The notes beneath the pieces are model-generated. The model had not been told where the DNA came from and made no database searches. It was given only the letters and a program-made list of their open reading frames with translations. A program made the translations under genes and the position numbers. DNA of 64,000 nucleotides from Thysanoteuthis rhombus (taxonomy: Eukaryota; Mollusca; Cephalopoda; Oegopsida; Thysanoteuthidae), in contig OY735227.1 in assembly GCA_963457665.1 (NCBI GenBank), forward strand, positions 43,932,742-43,996,741, written 5' to 3'. Positions 21,630 through 31,939 of the stretch are shown here, piece by piece (position 1 is the first letter of the stretch; every line of letters begins with the position of its first letter).

Positions 21630-21925
21630 TTTTTTTTATTGGTGGTCAATATGAAAGTGCTCTATATTTTCAGATTAGGTAAGCTTCGATATTCGTTTCT
21701 AATTTTACTTGTAACGAAAAACAGTTAAAAATACAAATATATTCTTATGGCCTTTTTTCGGGACTTTATTATTGAATAGTAACTTATCTCTTCCTTTGTT
21801 CATCTTCAACCATATTTTAACTTTCTCCATTTTGATCTCCTATAGTGTTTTGTAAAACCTCTGCATCTTGTTTTTTTACCTCTTAGAGGTCAAGGAATAC
21901 ATTAACCCAAGTCAGGCGATTAAGC
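21630..21925. other. AT-rich sequence, nothing recognised
   Basis: No repeat, gene or structured motif was seen. Confidence 0.4.
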
Positions 21926-22445
21926 GAGAGAAAGTCCACGGAAATGAAATTAGACAGCGCATAACGATTGGCTGAGAAGCATTTGGTATAAATAGATATA
22001 ATGAGCACCTGCCAATATGCTTAAAACGTAAAGTATACAATCGATGCATATTACCAGCTATGACGTACGATTGCAAAACGTGGAAACTTACAAAATCACT
22101 CGAAATCAAACTCAGGGTTAACACTGAGAGCAGTGGAAAGAGCAATGTTTGGAAAAAGATTGAAAAAAAGTCAACATGGACCTTTGAGAAGACCTGAGTG
22201 AAAGATACTGTACAGGTAATTAGGCAATAGAAATGGAGATGGACAGGACACATGGTCGAAAGAAGGGTCCATTAATGGAGCAGAAGTCTAACCGATTGGT
22301 GCCTGTGGGACAGTAAACGTGGGTGGAAGGGCCAGATATACATAAGTTAGAGAGAGACGATTGAAAAGTCTGCCGGCAAAACATGGCAGAAATTAGCGCA
22401 ATCACGGAAGAAGATGGGAAAGGCCTTTATCCAGCAGTGGACTTA
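21925..22445 (+). pseudogene. LINE reverse transcriptase C-terminal half, decayed
   Basis: The plus strand, across several frame changes and stops, reads the conserved order of an endonuclease-reverse transcriptase LINE after the YADD region. Blocks are YNEHLPICLKRKVYNRCILP, MTYDCKTWKLTKSLEIKLRV, a VKDTVQVIRQ block, WRWTGHMVERR, a WLPVGQ-like region and finally GKAFIQQWT followed by a stop near 22447. The catalytic palm is absent, so the copy is 5'-truncated. The 3' end runs directly into a (TA)n tract after GGTTGTTGATATA, which may be its tail. It is the longest LINE remnant in this window. Confidence 0.85.
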
Positions 22446-22454
22446 AAACGGTTG

Positions 22455-22455
22455 T

Positions 22456-22516
<61 letters not shown>
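22455..22516. repeat. (TA)n microsatellite
   Basis: It follows immediately on the 3' end of the LINE remnant, which may have seeded it. Confidence 0.95.
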
Positions 22517-22518
<2 letters not shown>

Positions 22519-22689
22519 GCATCTACCAAATATGGAGTGTCTGCGTCCAGTGATCTAACCAAAAGTCTGTCTGATGGTCAGAATATTCCAACAAAGGAGC
22601 GACAGACCCCAACAGTTAGTTTAGGAATCTGCCAGAAAGAGAAGGACACGCCTGTCAAACTTGCAACCTAAACACCCTGCTCCTATTCT

Positions 22690-22856
22690 CTCAGACTAGG
22701 ATGCAAACCCTAGGTTTAAAGGGTGGGATTGATCCAGGGCAAGTTGCACTTTGCCTTAAAACTCAATTGCTCAGGCTTGAAGGTTATTCCGCACACATGC
22801 TCGCCGTCTACGGTCCTACTGGTGCGGAAAACCCTTCCCAAAAATCCAGGCCATTA
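22690..22856 (+). repeat. Interspersed repeat ending in (TA)n, copy 1 of 3
   Basis: It contains AATTGCTCAGGCTTGAAGG, TTATTCCGCACA and CCGTCTACGGTCCTACTG, and ends CAGGCCATTATATA. Copies at 39690-39800 (inverted) and 39925-39990 (direct) share these blocks and also end at TA tracts. Confidence 0.6.
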
Positions 22857-22978
22857 TATATATACGTATACATATATATATACATATTTATGTGAGAGAG
22901 TGAGAGAGAGAGTGAGAGAGACATATATAGCTGAATAGATACAAAATCTGATGTTTCCCAAAACAAATCTGATTTGGG

Positions 22979-22979
<1 letters not shown>

Positions 22980-23016
<37 letters not shown>
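22980..23016. repeat. (TA)n microsatellite
   Basis: Pure TA repeat next to the foldback-family copy that follows. Confidence 0.95.
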
Positions 23017-23018
<2 letters not shown>

Positions 23019-23025
23019 GTAAATT

Positions 23026-23140
23026 GTAAATTGTTACATTATATTGAAACTCTATTTGTATTACACAGTAAATGTATCATTTAGCCTAGACAACGTAAAT
23101 AGAATAAACAATGAAAGGAAATTGGACTGCTGCAGGAAAT
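23026..23140 (+). repeat. Foldback-family element, one arm
   Basis: It matches the left arm of the foldback element at 47070-47400: TTATATTGAAA-type start, then CCTAGACAACGTAAATAGAAT, AAACAATGAA and GGACTGCTGCAGGAA. The opposite arm is missing and a (TA)n tract follows. Confidence 0.65.
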
Positions 23141-23157
23141 CCATGTATCCATTTCTT

Positions 23158-23160
<3 letters not shown>

Positions 23161-23248
<88 letters not shown>

Positions 23249-23258
23249 TATATATATA
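23161..23258. repeat. (TA)n microsatellite with two interruptions
   Basis: About 100 bp of TA repeat broken by AAATA units. Confidence 0.95.
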
Positions 23259-23279
23259 TAATCTCCATATATGAACTGA

Positions 23280-24480
23280 GGAAGAAGTGGGTTCGTGTCA
23301 GAAGCTGAGGGTAGAGGCAGTTTACATTTAGTGATGGATTACTGATGAAGAGGAGGACAACGTTGGGTGGAGGAGGAGGCGAAAAGATTGTGGGTGATTA
23401 CCGCGTTTTCAAAGCATATACTCCCAGGAAAGAAAATATACCAAAGAGAAAAAGAATCTTTTGAGTGGGTTGGGATGAAATAGAGCCAAATGATACGCTG
23501 GATACTTATAACAGAGAGTGTCGGTTTTGCTTCATTTGGTTGTTTTAAAACTCACAGTGGGCTTTGCTTCCACTGCCTCCATCGCTGGCTTGACCCCATT
23601 TTTTCTATCTTCCAGTTGTACTCGAGATATCGTTGGGTGATGGAGATGTTGGTTGCGTCATTTTTCCCGGGTTTTTTCTTTTATTTTATTTAAGAAATTT
23701 ATCATAATCCGCTTCAGCGGAGCACCGTCAATCGGATGTTTCGCAAACACATTCCCCATTCAGTTTGTAGCCAGACTCTCGCAATGGCAGACTTGGGGTC
23801 AGACTTTTCCGGTTTAAATCCAGTGTTTTCCGACTCCTGCAGTATTAGGCTACAATTTATCTATAATTAGGGCAGGGTGAAGGATTTGTACCTTTCTCAA
23901 CTGAACTCGGAACTCTCTTAGTTAGAGTTTGAACTCGGTTAGACCGCCCGCCCGAGAGAGCTGGAAACGTGACTCGTCCTACCAGGCAACATGATGCCAG
24001 TCTTCCACGGTCCAATAGCGATGTTCTCTGAACCAGATACGCGATGCTCTGATGTCAATAATGATACCCACGCTGGTCGACGGCTACAAAAAAACATGGA
24101 ATGCAGTGTACGCAGCTCGAGCTGAACCAGCGTTGAGATAGGATATGATCTGATGCAATGTTCCCCTTCGTAGGATGGTTACCATCCTTGTCAGTCGGTG
24201 GTTCCGAATTTGTATCATCTTAGGGCATCTGCAGTTTTTACAGACTGTTGATGTCTGTCCGATATTCACACCTTCCCATTGTTACCCGAGAAGAACATAG
24301 AGCCATGTCACCAAGGATGTAAAGTGCTCCATCTTTCTGAACCCAACAATTGTTCCGCAGTTTCGATGTTATATTGTGCCTGCGCTGCATGGCTGCCAAA
24401 GCTACTTTACCCCAGCTACACTACACCTTTAAATATGACGTCACACAGTCTAGCATGTGGTAGTGCTTGTTACAAATGCT
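23280..24480. other. No gene recognised
   Basis: The composition is less AT-rich between 23700 and 24430. Short frames exist (for example 24084-24269 minus and 24279-24521 plus) but show no family motif and no splice-site support. Confidence 0.35.
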
Positions 24481-24481
24481 T

Positions 24482-24920
24482 CGTTTGTGTTACCAGCATC
24501 TTGAGCAGAATTATGTTCTAATTGGAAATCCTAATCGAAGACTAGTCTAACTTATTCGGTATAAACTATTGCTGTTAAGGGCTCAATAACAACAAATAAT
24601 AACGAATTTTATCTTTGTTTTAAAGGTGCAAAAAATGACATTGCATTAGTAAATCTTTCAATAGCATTATTCTATTTTATGTAAGTTGTAGTATTCATTA
24701 AAAATGCTTTTTTTTCGTTATTAGCATCTTGGGCAACGTTGTCCTAATTTGAAATCGTACCTGAAAATTAGTCTAACTATATGGGCAGAGAAGATTGGTC
24801 TTAAGGACTAAGAAAAATCCAATAACGAATTTCATCTGTACTTACATAGAATTTGCAAAACAATACAATGTTATTAACGAATCTTCCACTTTTACCATTA
24901 TTCTCTTTGGTGTAAAAAAA
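24482..24920 (+). repeat. Diverged tandem segmental duplication, unit about 235 bp
   Basis: Units at about 24482-24700 and 24716-24920 share AGCATCTTG.GCA, CTAATTNGAAATC, TAGTCTAACT, TAACGAATTT.ATCT, GCAAAA, and a final ATTATTCT block, in the same order. Divergence is high. Confidence 0.6.
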
Positions 24921-24932
24921 CATGATAAGGTG

Positions 24933-24933
24933 T

Positions 24934-24961
<28 letters not shown>
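24933..24961. repeat. (TA)n microsatellite
   Basis: A short TA tract at the 3' end of the SINE that follows on the minus strand. Confidence 0.95.
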
Positions 24962-24966
<5 letters not shown>

Positions 24967-25112
24967 GTCATCCGCAGACAGCTGTTTCGATGTATTACAT
25001 CTCTTCAGTGTGGCTATAGACTTTCTATTATCCCATCCAGTACCCGCGAGGCAGGATTGAAACCTTCACTTCAGACCCGGGGGCCGATATCCTACCTCTG
25101 GACTATATGAGC
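24962..25112 (-). repeat. tRNA-derived SINE with microsatellite tail
   Basis: On the minus strand an A-box-like TATAGTCCAGAGGTAGGA (about 25110 down) is followed by a B-box-like AAGGTTTCAATCCTGCC (about 25065 down). A non-tRNA body follows (CACTGAAGAGATGTAATACA, then CGAAACAGCTGTCTGCGG) and a TA tail. This is the usual SINE layout. A CT-rich patch (25112-25135) precedes it. Confidence 0.65.
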
Positions 25113-25284
25113 AAGAGGGAAAGAGAGAGAGAGACGATGATGCTGGAGGGTCCTTACCCACTCCAACTATTATTCCAACTATTTTACACTCTCTACATAA
25201 TAGATTTTTTTTAAATAAAGATATGCATTTTTTTGTATGAATGCCTTCGTTCATTGAAATGAAATATGCCTGTGAGTATCTGTA

Positions 25285-25445
25285 TGATGAATTTTCGTTT
25301 AATATACCACTTGTTAATCAAGCATGGTCATTAAGACAGACTCCTGGCAATCAGTTGATCGTGTGTTCAAATCACGGCAGGAGAATGTACATTTTGGTGG
25401 GGATTAGTTTTGTTGTTGTTAAGGTAGGAAAATAAAGTCAACTAC
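25285..25445 (+). repeat. SINE family B, copy 1 of 3
   Basis: CTCCTGGCAATCAGTTGATC, GTGTTCAAATCACGG (B box) and GGAGAATGTACATTTTGG are followed by GTTGTTGTTAAGGTAGGAAA and AAAGTCAACTACAG. The same order is found inverted at 40790-40985 and 55600-55760. The A box is damaged here but clear in the 40.9 kb copy. Confidence 0.7.
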
Positions 25446-25662
25446 AGCTTGGGATTTTGGTAAAAACATATTTCAAATGTAACAATGTAATATTTCTCTT
25501 GCGAATGACACCATTGAATACTTCCTTCGGAAATCACACCCGATCCCGAGAGAGTGAATTTTTTATATGTTTTGTTATGACTCTGTAATGATACTCACAA
25601 TTATTATTGTATTTCCTTGACATGGACCATAAAGCTGTAATCTGAAATTAATTTTATGATAT

Positions 25663-26073
25663 GTAGGTTTAGTTAGTAAATCAGAAGAAACCGTCACATG
25701 GCTAACGTCTTTTGTTAGGGGTGATCAATTGAAAAGATTGGTTAAGGTGCCATCAATGAATAAGTTGATAATCAGTGATCACTAAATTAGTTTGAATTGG
25801 AAAAAAAACCAACTGTGAATGCTGCTGAACGCAAACTAATGATCAATTTGGTATAAATTTACAATGCAAATTGTACCACCCACTTAAAACCTATAGGGTC
25901 GGGGTAAATAAGGTGTTTTCTTGACACTATATGGAATACAGGTTTAATTTCTCAGCCCTCTAGCTCCAATGGTTCCTGTGATCTGTATGCATGATACATA
26001 CATAACCAGCCAGCAAAACTTGAAAACTGAAGAGACCTATGTTTTGCAAGAGTTTTGGTTGATGGTTTCTAAT
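25663..26073 (-). repeat. Family A repeat, near full length
   Basis: The left end TAGGTTTAGTTAGTAAATC, then AGAAGAAACCGTCACATGGC, GGGGTGATCAATTGAAA, TAAATTTACAATGCAAATT, CAGCCCTCTAGCTCCAATGG, AACTTGAAAACTGAAGAGAC, and the right end GGTTGATGGTTTCTAAT. The left and right ends are inverted relatives (GAAACCGTCA against TTAGAAACCATCA). Confidence 0.85.
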
Positions 26074-26566
26074 ATCGAGATTGTGTGTATCATCCCATTT
26101 TTCAAAACGAATGGGGGCGGGTTGACCTTCCTTACAGTCCATATGGTTCTCATACCCCCCAGCTGTAGTCACTTTCTGGTGTATCAGTATCAGTGTTCTG
26201 TGGATGTTATACATAAAGTTATTGTAGAGACAAAGACACGATGGAATGCCGAAGTAAGTCATGGCATTTTACTTACCTACTGCCAGCTGATGAGAGACTG
26301 CAAAGGGAAGTAGAAAGTATGTAAAACATGAACGATATCCCTGCCTTATTACAAAAGACGAGGGTACTATACTACCGGTATGCTAGAAGGAAGGAAAGGG
26401 ACCATGATACGTCAATGTACAGGGTGGTACTGAGGTCGCGAAGGGGTTTGAAACATTCATATCTTTTTTACTTTTAATGATTTTCTTTTAATTGTTTTAA
26501 CAAATGGAGAATATAAACGAAGGAAATTTAATTGACCTAAGTACAGGAAACTGTTTCTTCCAAAGA

Positions 26567-26567
<1 letters not shown>

Positions 26568-26608
<41 letters not shown>
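26568..26608. repeat. (TA)n microsatellite
   Basis: Pure TA repeat. The adjoining sequence (26609-26760) contains GATACGATCATCAGCATTTC and reads like the end of an interspersed repeat, but no second copy was found here. Confidence 0.9.
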
Positions 26609-26609
<1 letters not shown>

Positions 26610-27029
26610 AAAAACCTCACAAATTATTTTTCTTTCATTAATATTCTGCATAACATTTCGAAGGATATCTACTCCTCTGCACTCAGATACGATCATCAGC
26701 ATTTCGGCTTGGACGTATTGTTCCCGATCGTGGGTGATCACTAACGGAGCCTAATTCTCGAAAACACGCTCACTAACAACGAATCACACACTCAGATAGT
26801 GTTGTCCTCACGTTCAAATAAAGCGAATGTGTTCTTTTAGGTTAATGTTAAAGGTATTAAAAGTGAAGTTCTATCATTCCAGTTCATTGCTCAGTTGTGT
26901 ACCTTTCCATGGTGAATTCCCAAAGTTTCTTTTATATATCTGAGAAGAGGAAAACAAAAAAATATTTATAAAATAGAAAAAATTATGATCGTTTTAGGTC
27001 CCTTCATGACTTTTGTATCACTCTGTGTA

Positions 27030-27500
27030 TACAAGATTTGTCCGGAAGGTGTTCAGCCATTTTGAATATCTCATGAACCGGCTTTGCACCTCTAATGTAA
27101 ATTTGCAACCAATTGGAGGGGATCTTACTGCGCGTGCATGAACAGACACTCTCCCATGTGGGTTACTCATCGGTGCTGAGACATCGTTGAGTGAGTTTGT
27201 GTAATGTGTGACTGAAGCATTCATAATGGCCGTGTGTCATTCTTCATGTCTTGAGCAGGTTTTTTTAGGCAAAATATCGCATCAGCAAGGTCTGTCACCC
27301 CACCTTTATTGTCCAGAAATGTCTCCTTGTGACTTCTGGCATTTCGCAGTTTAAGGAGATTAGATTTCAGACTGTTGATGAGATTAAGGAGAACGCAACA
27401 AAGTAGCTGACGGTGATCTCAAGAGCAGACTTTTGATGTAAGTATAAATGTGTGAAATCCCAAAGAGGTATTTTCAAGGGGGTAATTTCAAGGGAGCTAA
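27030..27500 (+). pseudogene. Mariner (Tc1/mariner) transposase remnant, C-terminal
   Basis: The plus strand reads PHLYCPEMSPCDFWHF, the third catalytic Asp region of mariner transposases (consensus PPYSPDLAPCDFWLFP). The Asp codon is at 27331-27333. After a frame change it reads FKEIRFQTVDEIKENATK, and after further damage CVKSQRG-like residues, all in mariner order. Upstream, ATAATGGCCG near 27222 could be the old start region; most of the protein between is deleted. The coding part is dead. A second remnant lies at 39095-39410. Confidence 0.8.
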
Positions 27501-27559
27501 GACACCATTTCTCCAGGTAGGCTGTTTTTCGTCAATATCAAATGAATGGATACTTTCCA

Positions 27560-27930
27560 GATATACATCGTATAATGGTAACCATTATATTTATTGTTGC
27601 CTGACTATATACGGAGCCTTAAATGTTTGTTTATTTTTTGTGATGACGTAGTTTTGAGATGAGTCATAAGTTGTTCAGATTTCACACACTGTTTATGATT
27701 TAAATCTGTTTTTCTTAAATAAAAAAGGGAGGTAAATTCATGCATTCCTATTTCCTTAGTTTAAGTACGTATTTCCTTTTAATTTCAGTCTTTTAAACAC
27801 ATGTTTATGAACATAATATATATTTATTATAGGTTAATATACATAAACAAGTCGTTCAAAGAATCTAAAATTCAATGTTATAAACATTGGCTCATCATCG
27901 AGTGTTTGGTGGCTAATTTCAATCATTTAT
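27560..27930. other. AT-rich sequence, nothing recognised
   Basis: No repeat, gene or structured motif was seen. Confidence 0.4.
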
Positions 27931-28535
27931 TCAGATTGAACTGAATAGGAGTTGCAATTGGTGTTTTCGGTAATGGCGCGGACAATGGAATCGGCGACCA
28001 AAGTTAAAACACCGATTGAAGCCGTTCATGCACACTTTGCTCTTTTGGAAAGGCGAGAATACATCCCTTCTCTCGTCAGCTACGGGCAAAATAACTTGAT
28101 TGATTGGGTTCTCTGGCCTTGAGAAAGCAAACCAGGGGGCGGTTTGACGTTCAATTTGGCGTCTTTCCAGTAGATCCAAGCTGATGCCAAACGTATCACT
28201 CTCTGCTCTCCTTTTGACTTCACCGGCGAGGCTGGGACGGGTGATTCTGACGACTGGGCATCCCAGGATCTCCATACACTTCGCCCAGGCATGCGCCCTG
28301 GAAAGGGCATTCCAGTGCTGCTCATTTGTCAATAGAGACAGAGACCAGTCAAAAATATATGCATAGCACAATGGGCGCCAAACATGCACAGGATTGTGAG
28401 GCAAGTTGTTCAGACTACTGAACTCATTCTTTCTGCTGTTCATTTTGTTAGTCCACTTTTTAGGTTGTTCCATTCTACGTCCGTCTTCAGGTGTACAATG
28501 GGACATACAGTGAGCGCAAAAGTATCCGATATTTT
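27931..28535 (-). CDS. Unrecognised open frame, longest in the window
   Basis: A 223-codon minus-strand frame runs 27931-28602, but its first 20 or so residues are the end of the adjacent LINE (its GAT/ATG tail gives a run of Met). The remaining part is GC-richer than its surroundings and includes HWNALSRAHAWAKCMEILG, CPVVRITRP, AGEVKRRAESDTFGISLDLL and a Cys/His-rich C-terminus. The HAWAKCMEILGCPV block recurs as HAWAKHMEIQGCPV at 29736-29822 inside a hAT-like element. The frame may be part of a mobile-element protein or a captured gene piece. No start codon of its own, splice site or family is recognised. Confidence 0.3.
28255..28355 (-). repeat. Segment shared with 29736-29822
   Basis: GGGCATCCCAGGATCTCCATA, CTTCGCCCAGGCATGC and AATAGAGACAGAG on the plus strand recur about 1.5 kb away with close identity. 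Confidence 0.7.
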
Positions 28536-28795
28536 TCATCATCATCATCATCAGCCTTTTAGCGTCCGTCGTTGGACATAGACCTTCCCCATGATTTGCC
28601 ACACTTCCCTATCATGGGCGTCACGGAGCCAGTACTTCCTGAATCTGTCATAGGACATAGACCTTCCCAAGGATTCGCTACACTTCTCTATCATGGGTGT
28701 TGCGGAGCCAGTACTTCCTGAATTTGTCTAGCTCGTCTCTCCATCTAACATTTTACCGGCCTCGGTTGCACATGTGGTCTCGGGGGATAACAGTT
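28535..28795 (-). pseudogene. LINE reverse transcriptase C-terminus with tandem duplication
   Basis: On the minus strand it reads the NRGR..NVRWRDELDKFRKYW block, then DAHDREVWQIMGKVYVQRRT, ending in a (ATG)n tail (plus-strand CATCATCAT at 28538-28552). The same family ends at 17571 and 52590. An 80-bp segment is duplicated in tandem (28574-28653 and 28654-28733), so the LRDAHDREVW.I.GKVYV block occurs twice. The 5' part is missing after about 28795. Confidence 0.8.
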
Positions 28796-29014
28796 TATTT
28801 TAAAATACTTGTACTGCTCAGATTAGAAATGCAAAAAAACAAAATAATATCGAAACAAGATAGAACAAAATTTTTAACAAAAATCAAAAATGTTCGTTTC
28901 ATAATCTGTCAATTTTGAAAGTTTATGAGGATGCAAAAATGAACTTGGATATTTTTGCTCACACTGTACCTTCCGTAATGAGATGAGGGCAATCGTTGCA
29001 CTAATGCATCCGGT

Positions 29015-29373
29015 ACCCTCATTTTGAATTTGGTCATTTTCAAATAGGCCAATCTCAATGCCTGAAAGTAGTTGGATTTTTACCGTTGTTCAAATAACGT
29101 TACTCTTGATTTAAGAATATCGTTTTTTAAGCCAATTCGGTATGTAATTATGGTTAGTGCTAAAGTAATTGGTAGGATTAGGGTTAGCGTTAGTTGTTAG
29201 GCTTTGGGTTAGAGTAAGTAAAAAAGTTTAGGGTTTGTATTCATAATTTCTAAATTATTTACCGGTGTTATTTCGTTACCTGGAAATTAAATCTACGCAA
29301 TGGTCATTTTTTTTTTTTTACAAATCTAACCGCTTTTAGCCATTCAAAAAGGGACCAATTCCAAAATGGAGTT
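29015..29373. mobile_element. TIR element with interstitial telomere-like repeats
   Basis: Left ACCCTCATTTTGAATTTGGT and the inverted right ACTCCATTTTGGAATTGGTC are imperfect inverted repeats about 35 bp long. The interior (29180-29245) holds degenerate TTAGGG motifs (GGATTAGGGTTAGCGTTAG, GGGTTAGAG, TTTAGGGTTT). No transposase. Superfamily is unknown. Confidence 0.5.
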
Positions 29374-29523
29374 GTCTTATATGTTAGTGCAAGAATAGCG
29401 GAAATGGGTTATCACAATTCCAAGTGTTTTTGGATTATTCATCACATTCATTTTGCGGCCATATTATGGCATTCGAGTGATCCACCCTGAAGTGTCCTTC
29501 GGGTATATCAACTGTATAGAAAG

Positions 29524-29933
29524 CAGGGACGTAGCTGGAGATTTTGGGATCGGGGTAGATTTCCCCCTGGAGAGCCCCCTTCAAAATTTCGTGAGATTAG
29601 ATGAAAAGGGAAGATTCGCAATAAATGGACATGTGCTATCATTCAATTGGAGAAAAACAATCCTAGAGGAAGAATTATTAATTATGCAATTTATGCATGA
29701 AGGTGCGATTGGTGGAGTCGGTAACTCAGTCAGACAGGGCATCCCTGGATCTCCATATGCTTCGCCCAGGCATGCACCCAGTGGTGCGTTCCATTGTCTA
29801 TAGAGACAGAGCAGAAGTCATTTAATTCATGTACATACGAATATATCTTTGTTATTGCATAGGTGAATTACTCATTTATAAAGCGTTAGGTGGGGTCGTT
29901 TTCACGTAGCCCTCTCCCTCAACTACACCTCTG
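29524..29933. mobile_element. hAT-like element with 8-bp target duplication
   Basis: Left CAGGGACGTAGCTGGAG and inverted right CAGAGGTGTAGTTGAGG form terminal inverted repeats. The flanks are ATAGAAAG (29516-29523) and GTAGAAAG (29934-29941), seven of eight identical. The element contains the 29736-29822 segment shared with 28255-28355. A 116-codon frame across it has no known motif. Confidence 0.65.
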
Positions 29934-29949
29934 GTAGAAAGCACAAGGT

Positions 29950-31010
29950 CTCCTTTTTTTTACCGATATCTTTCAATCGTAAGAGAGTTGGATTGAATTA
30001 TTACATGTGATTCTATAAGAAATGTTAGATTACGTTACGGGAATCAATTATGCCTAGTAAACATAGCGCTTGGATCCTGAAAGCCGACAAATTCAAACTT
30101 GCAAATTGTAATATTTTATTGCTGCAGAGTAAAGGGTCGAATCATATAAGTGCTGGGCCTATAGCGTATGTTATAAAGGGGTCCTAAATTAAAAAGATGT
30201 ACACAAATATTTAAACAGAAGCAAATAATATTTTACTTGCATTGTAAAGTAATTAAATTCTTACATTCGCTATACAATCAGAAATTACAAATACTCGGAC
30301 ATATCTGTTATAGTAATTACCTCGTTATCATTTTGATCCTCATGTAACATTATCATTTATTTGATTAGCTTTTTTCCTTTCATCTCAACTTTCAGTTGTT
30401 TTTTCATTACTACTTAGAATTGGACCGTAATTCTATGGCAATGATTAAATAAAGAGCAAACCCACGCTGAGAACCTAACCCACACCCCCTATCTAGAGGA
30501 GGGGTCCAGTATACGCCTGCCTTTTTTTAACCATTCAGTTACGAGGACTTTATAGATAATCAGAAGCTGATTTTACACCTTTAACCTATCTCCATTCCAT
30601 GCTTGTTGATTTTTAGTTAGGATGGAGGGAAAAAGCTAATCAAAATTAATAATAATGTTGCAGTTTATCATCCAAGGATAAATTTGAAAAAAGGAATAAA
30701 AAATTTATGCAACAGTTATGATTTCAGCTTCTAATCTTGAAATGCGTCATAAATGTTTCACAAAGATACTAAACTCCTATCATTCACTTTATCAAGATAA
30801 TAACCCCAATTTAAGGTGATAATTGGCTTAGTACATATTTCATAACCTACTCAAAGAATTAGAACATGAAGTTCATTTTCCCCCCTAAATCCCCGCTCCT
30901 AGATCTGCGCCTGCCTACTTAACCAGAATGATTGTACCAATCTTTCGTGGCAGTTGTGACAGCAACTGAAAAAAAAAAATTCGAAACGAAATGATAATTT
31001 TTTTCCCCCA
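29950..31010. other. AT-rich sequence, no gene recognised
   Basis: Short motifs with GGCGTATAC / GCGCCTGCCT ends (30510, 30910) look like element termini but could not be paired. Confidence 0.4.
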
Positions 31011-31420
31011 TTTTATTTTAATTTTCTCATCGGCACGTCTAAGTTTTCGTCCCTACTTCCTGCTCGATCTTGGGTTCCCATCCCCGCTGTCCTGACCGGT
31101 TGTAAAACCAGCCACGCAATTTTCAAAACCGTGACCACGCACCCACCCCATGCGCTATGCTTTCTCACCCTCGTGTTGAGTCGTCTCGAAGAACACATGT
31201 CGACTTTGACGCTATTTTATCTCAGATTTGGCTCCCGAAAGACCTGACATTGATGGCACAGGTCTGGTCCTGCCCAGTATCAGCAGGAGCCAACAACATC
31301 AGCACCGCACCGCTGGTTCCTGTTTATCTCTGATCGAATTACCCCTTAAGAGTAAGAAGAGAAGAATACTAACGCAGAACACAGGAGCTGCTTTCTGTTT
31401 TTTTCTTCTTCTACTGGTCT
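31010..31420. other. Less AT-rich stretch, no gene assigned
   Basis: Several short frames on both strands. The plus frame around 31190-31320 (HVDFDAILSQIWLPKDL) looks protein-like, but there is no start, splice site or family to support it. Confidence 0.25.
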
Positions 31421-31424
31421 CGCT

Positions 31425-31892
31425 CAGGGTTGCTATTTTGGCAATTTTATGGCTAAATTTGACTAATCTGGCCTCCATAAATAGCATTTTGTCATGAACT
31501 TTTAATTTGGCCATGGACTTTTTGATTTGGCCAAACTGACATTTTTGTCCCATTTGACTTCTTTTATATAATACAATGTTTTTTGAACAATAATTGATAT
31601 TTTCTGATGCAAGTATTCTTTCACCCACATCTTGATTTTTTAGTCGCTAAATGAAATAGCAACTTTAATACACAGTCTATCACCATACAGTTGCGATAAA
31701 AAAGGCCACTAAAAAATTAAGTTGTAGATAAATAGTACTAATTTTTTTTTTTTAATTCATGCTTACGATTCATAATACTTCATCTGATTAAAAATGAATA
31801 ATTGCTTATATATATATTACTGTCAGTTAGCCGTTTTATGCCACTTTTGACGTGTTATGGCCAGAAACGTCCCCGATTATCTAGCAACCCTG
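31425..31892. mobile_element. hAT-like element, 468 bp
   Basis: Left CAGGGTTGCTATTTTGGC and right CTAGCAACCCTG (inverted CAGGGTTGCTAG) form terminal inverted repeats. Flanking 8-mers GTCTCGCT (31417-31424) and GTTCCTCT (31893-31900) match at five of eight positions, weakly supporting a target duplication. It has several TTTGGCC motifs and a TA-rich centre, and no transposase. Confidence 0.6.
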
Positions 31893-31939
31893 GTTCCTCT
31901 TTCTTACGTTACCTTTCCCCCTATCTTTATTCTTACTTT

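Noticed and set aside
29150-29245. True telomere
   Set aside because: The TTAGGG-like units are few, degenerate and inside an interspersed element.
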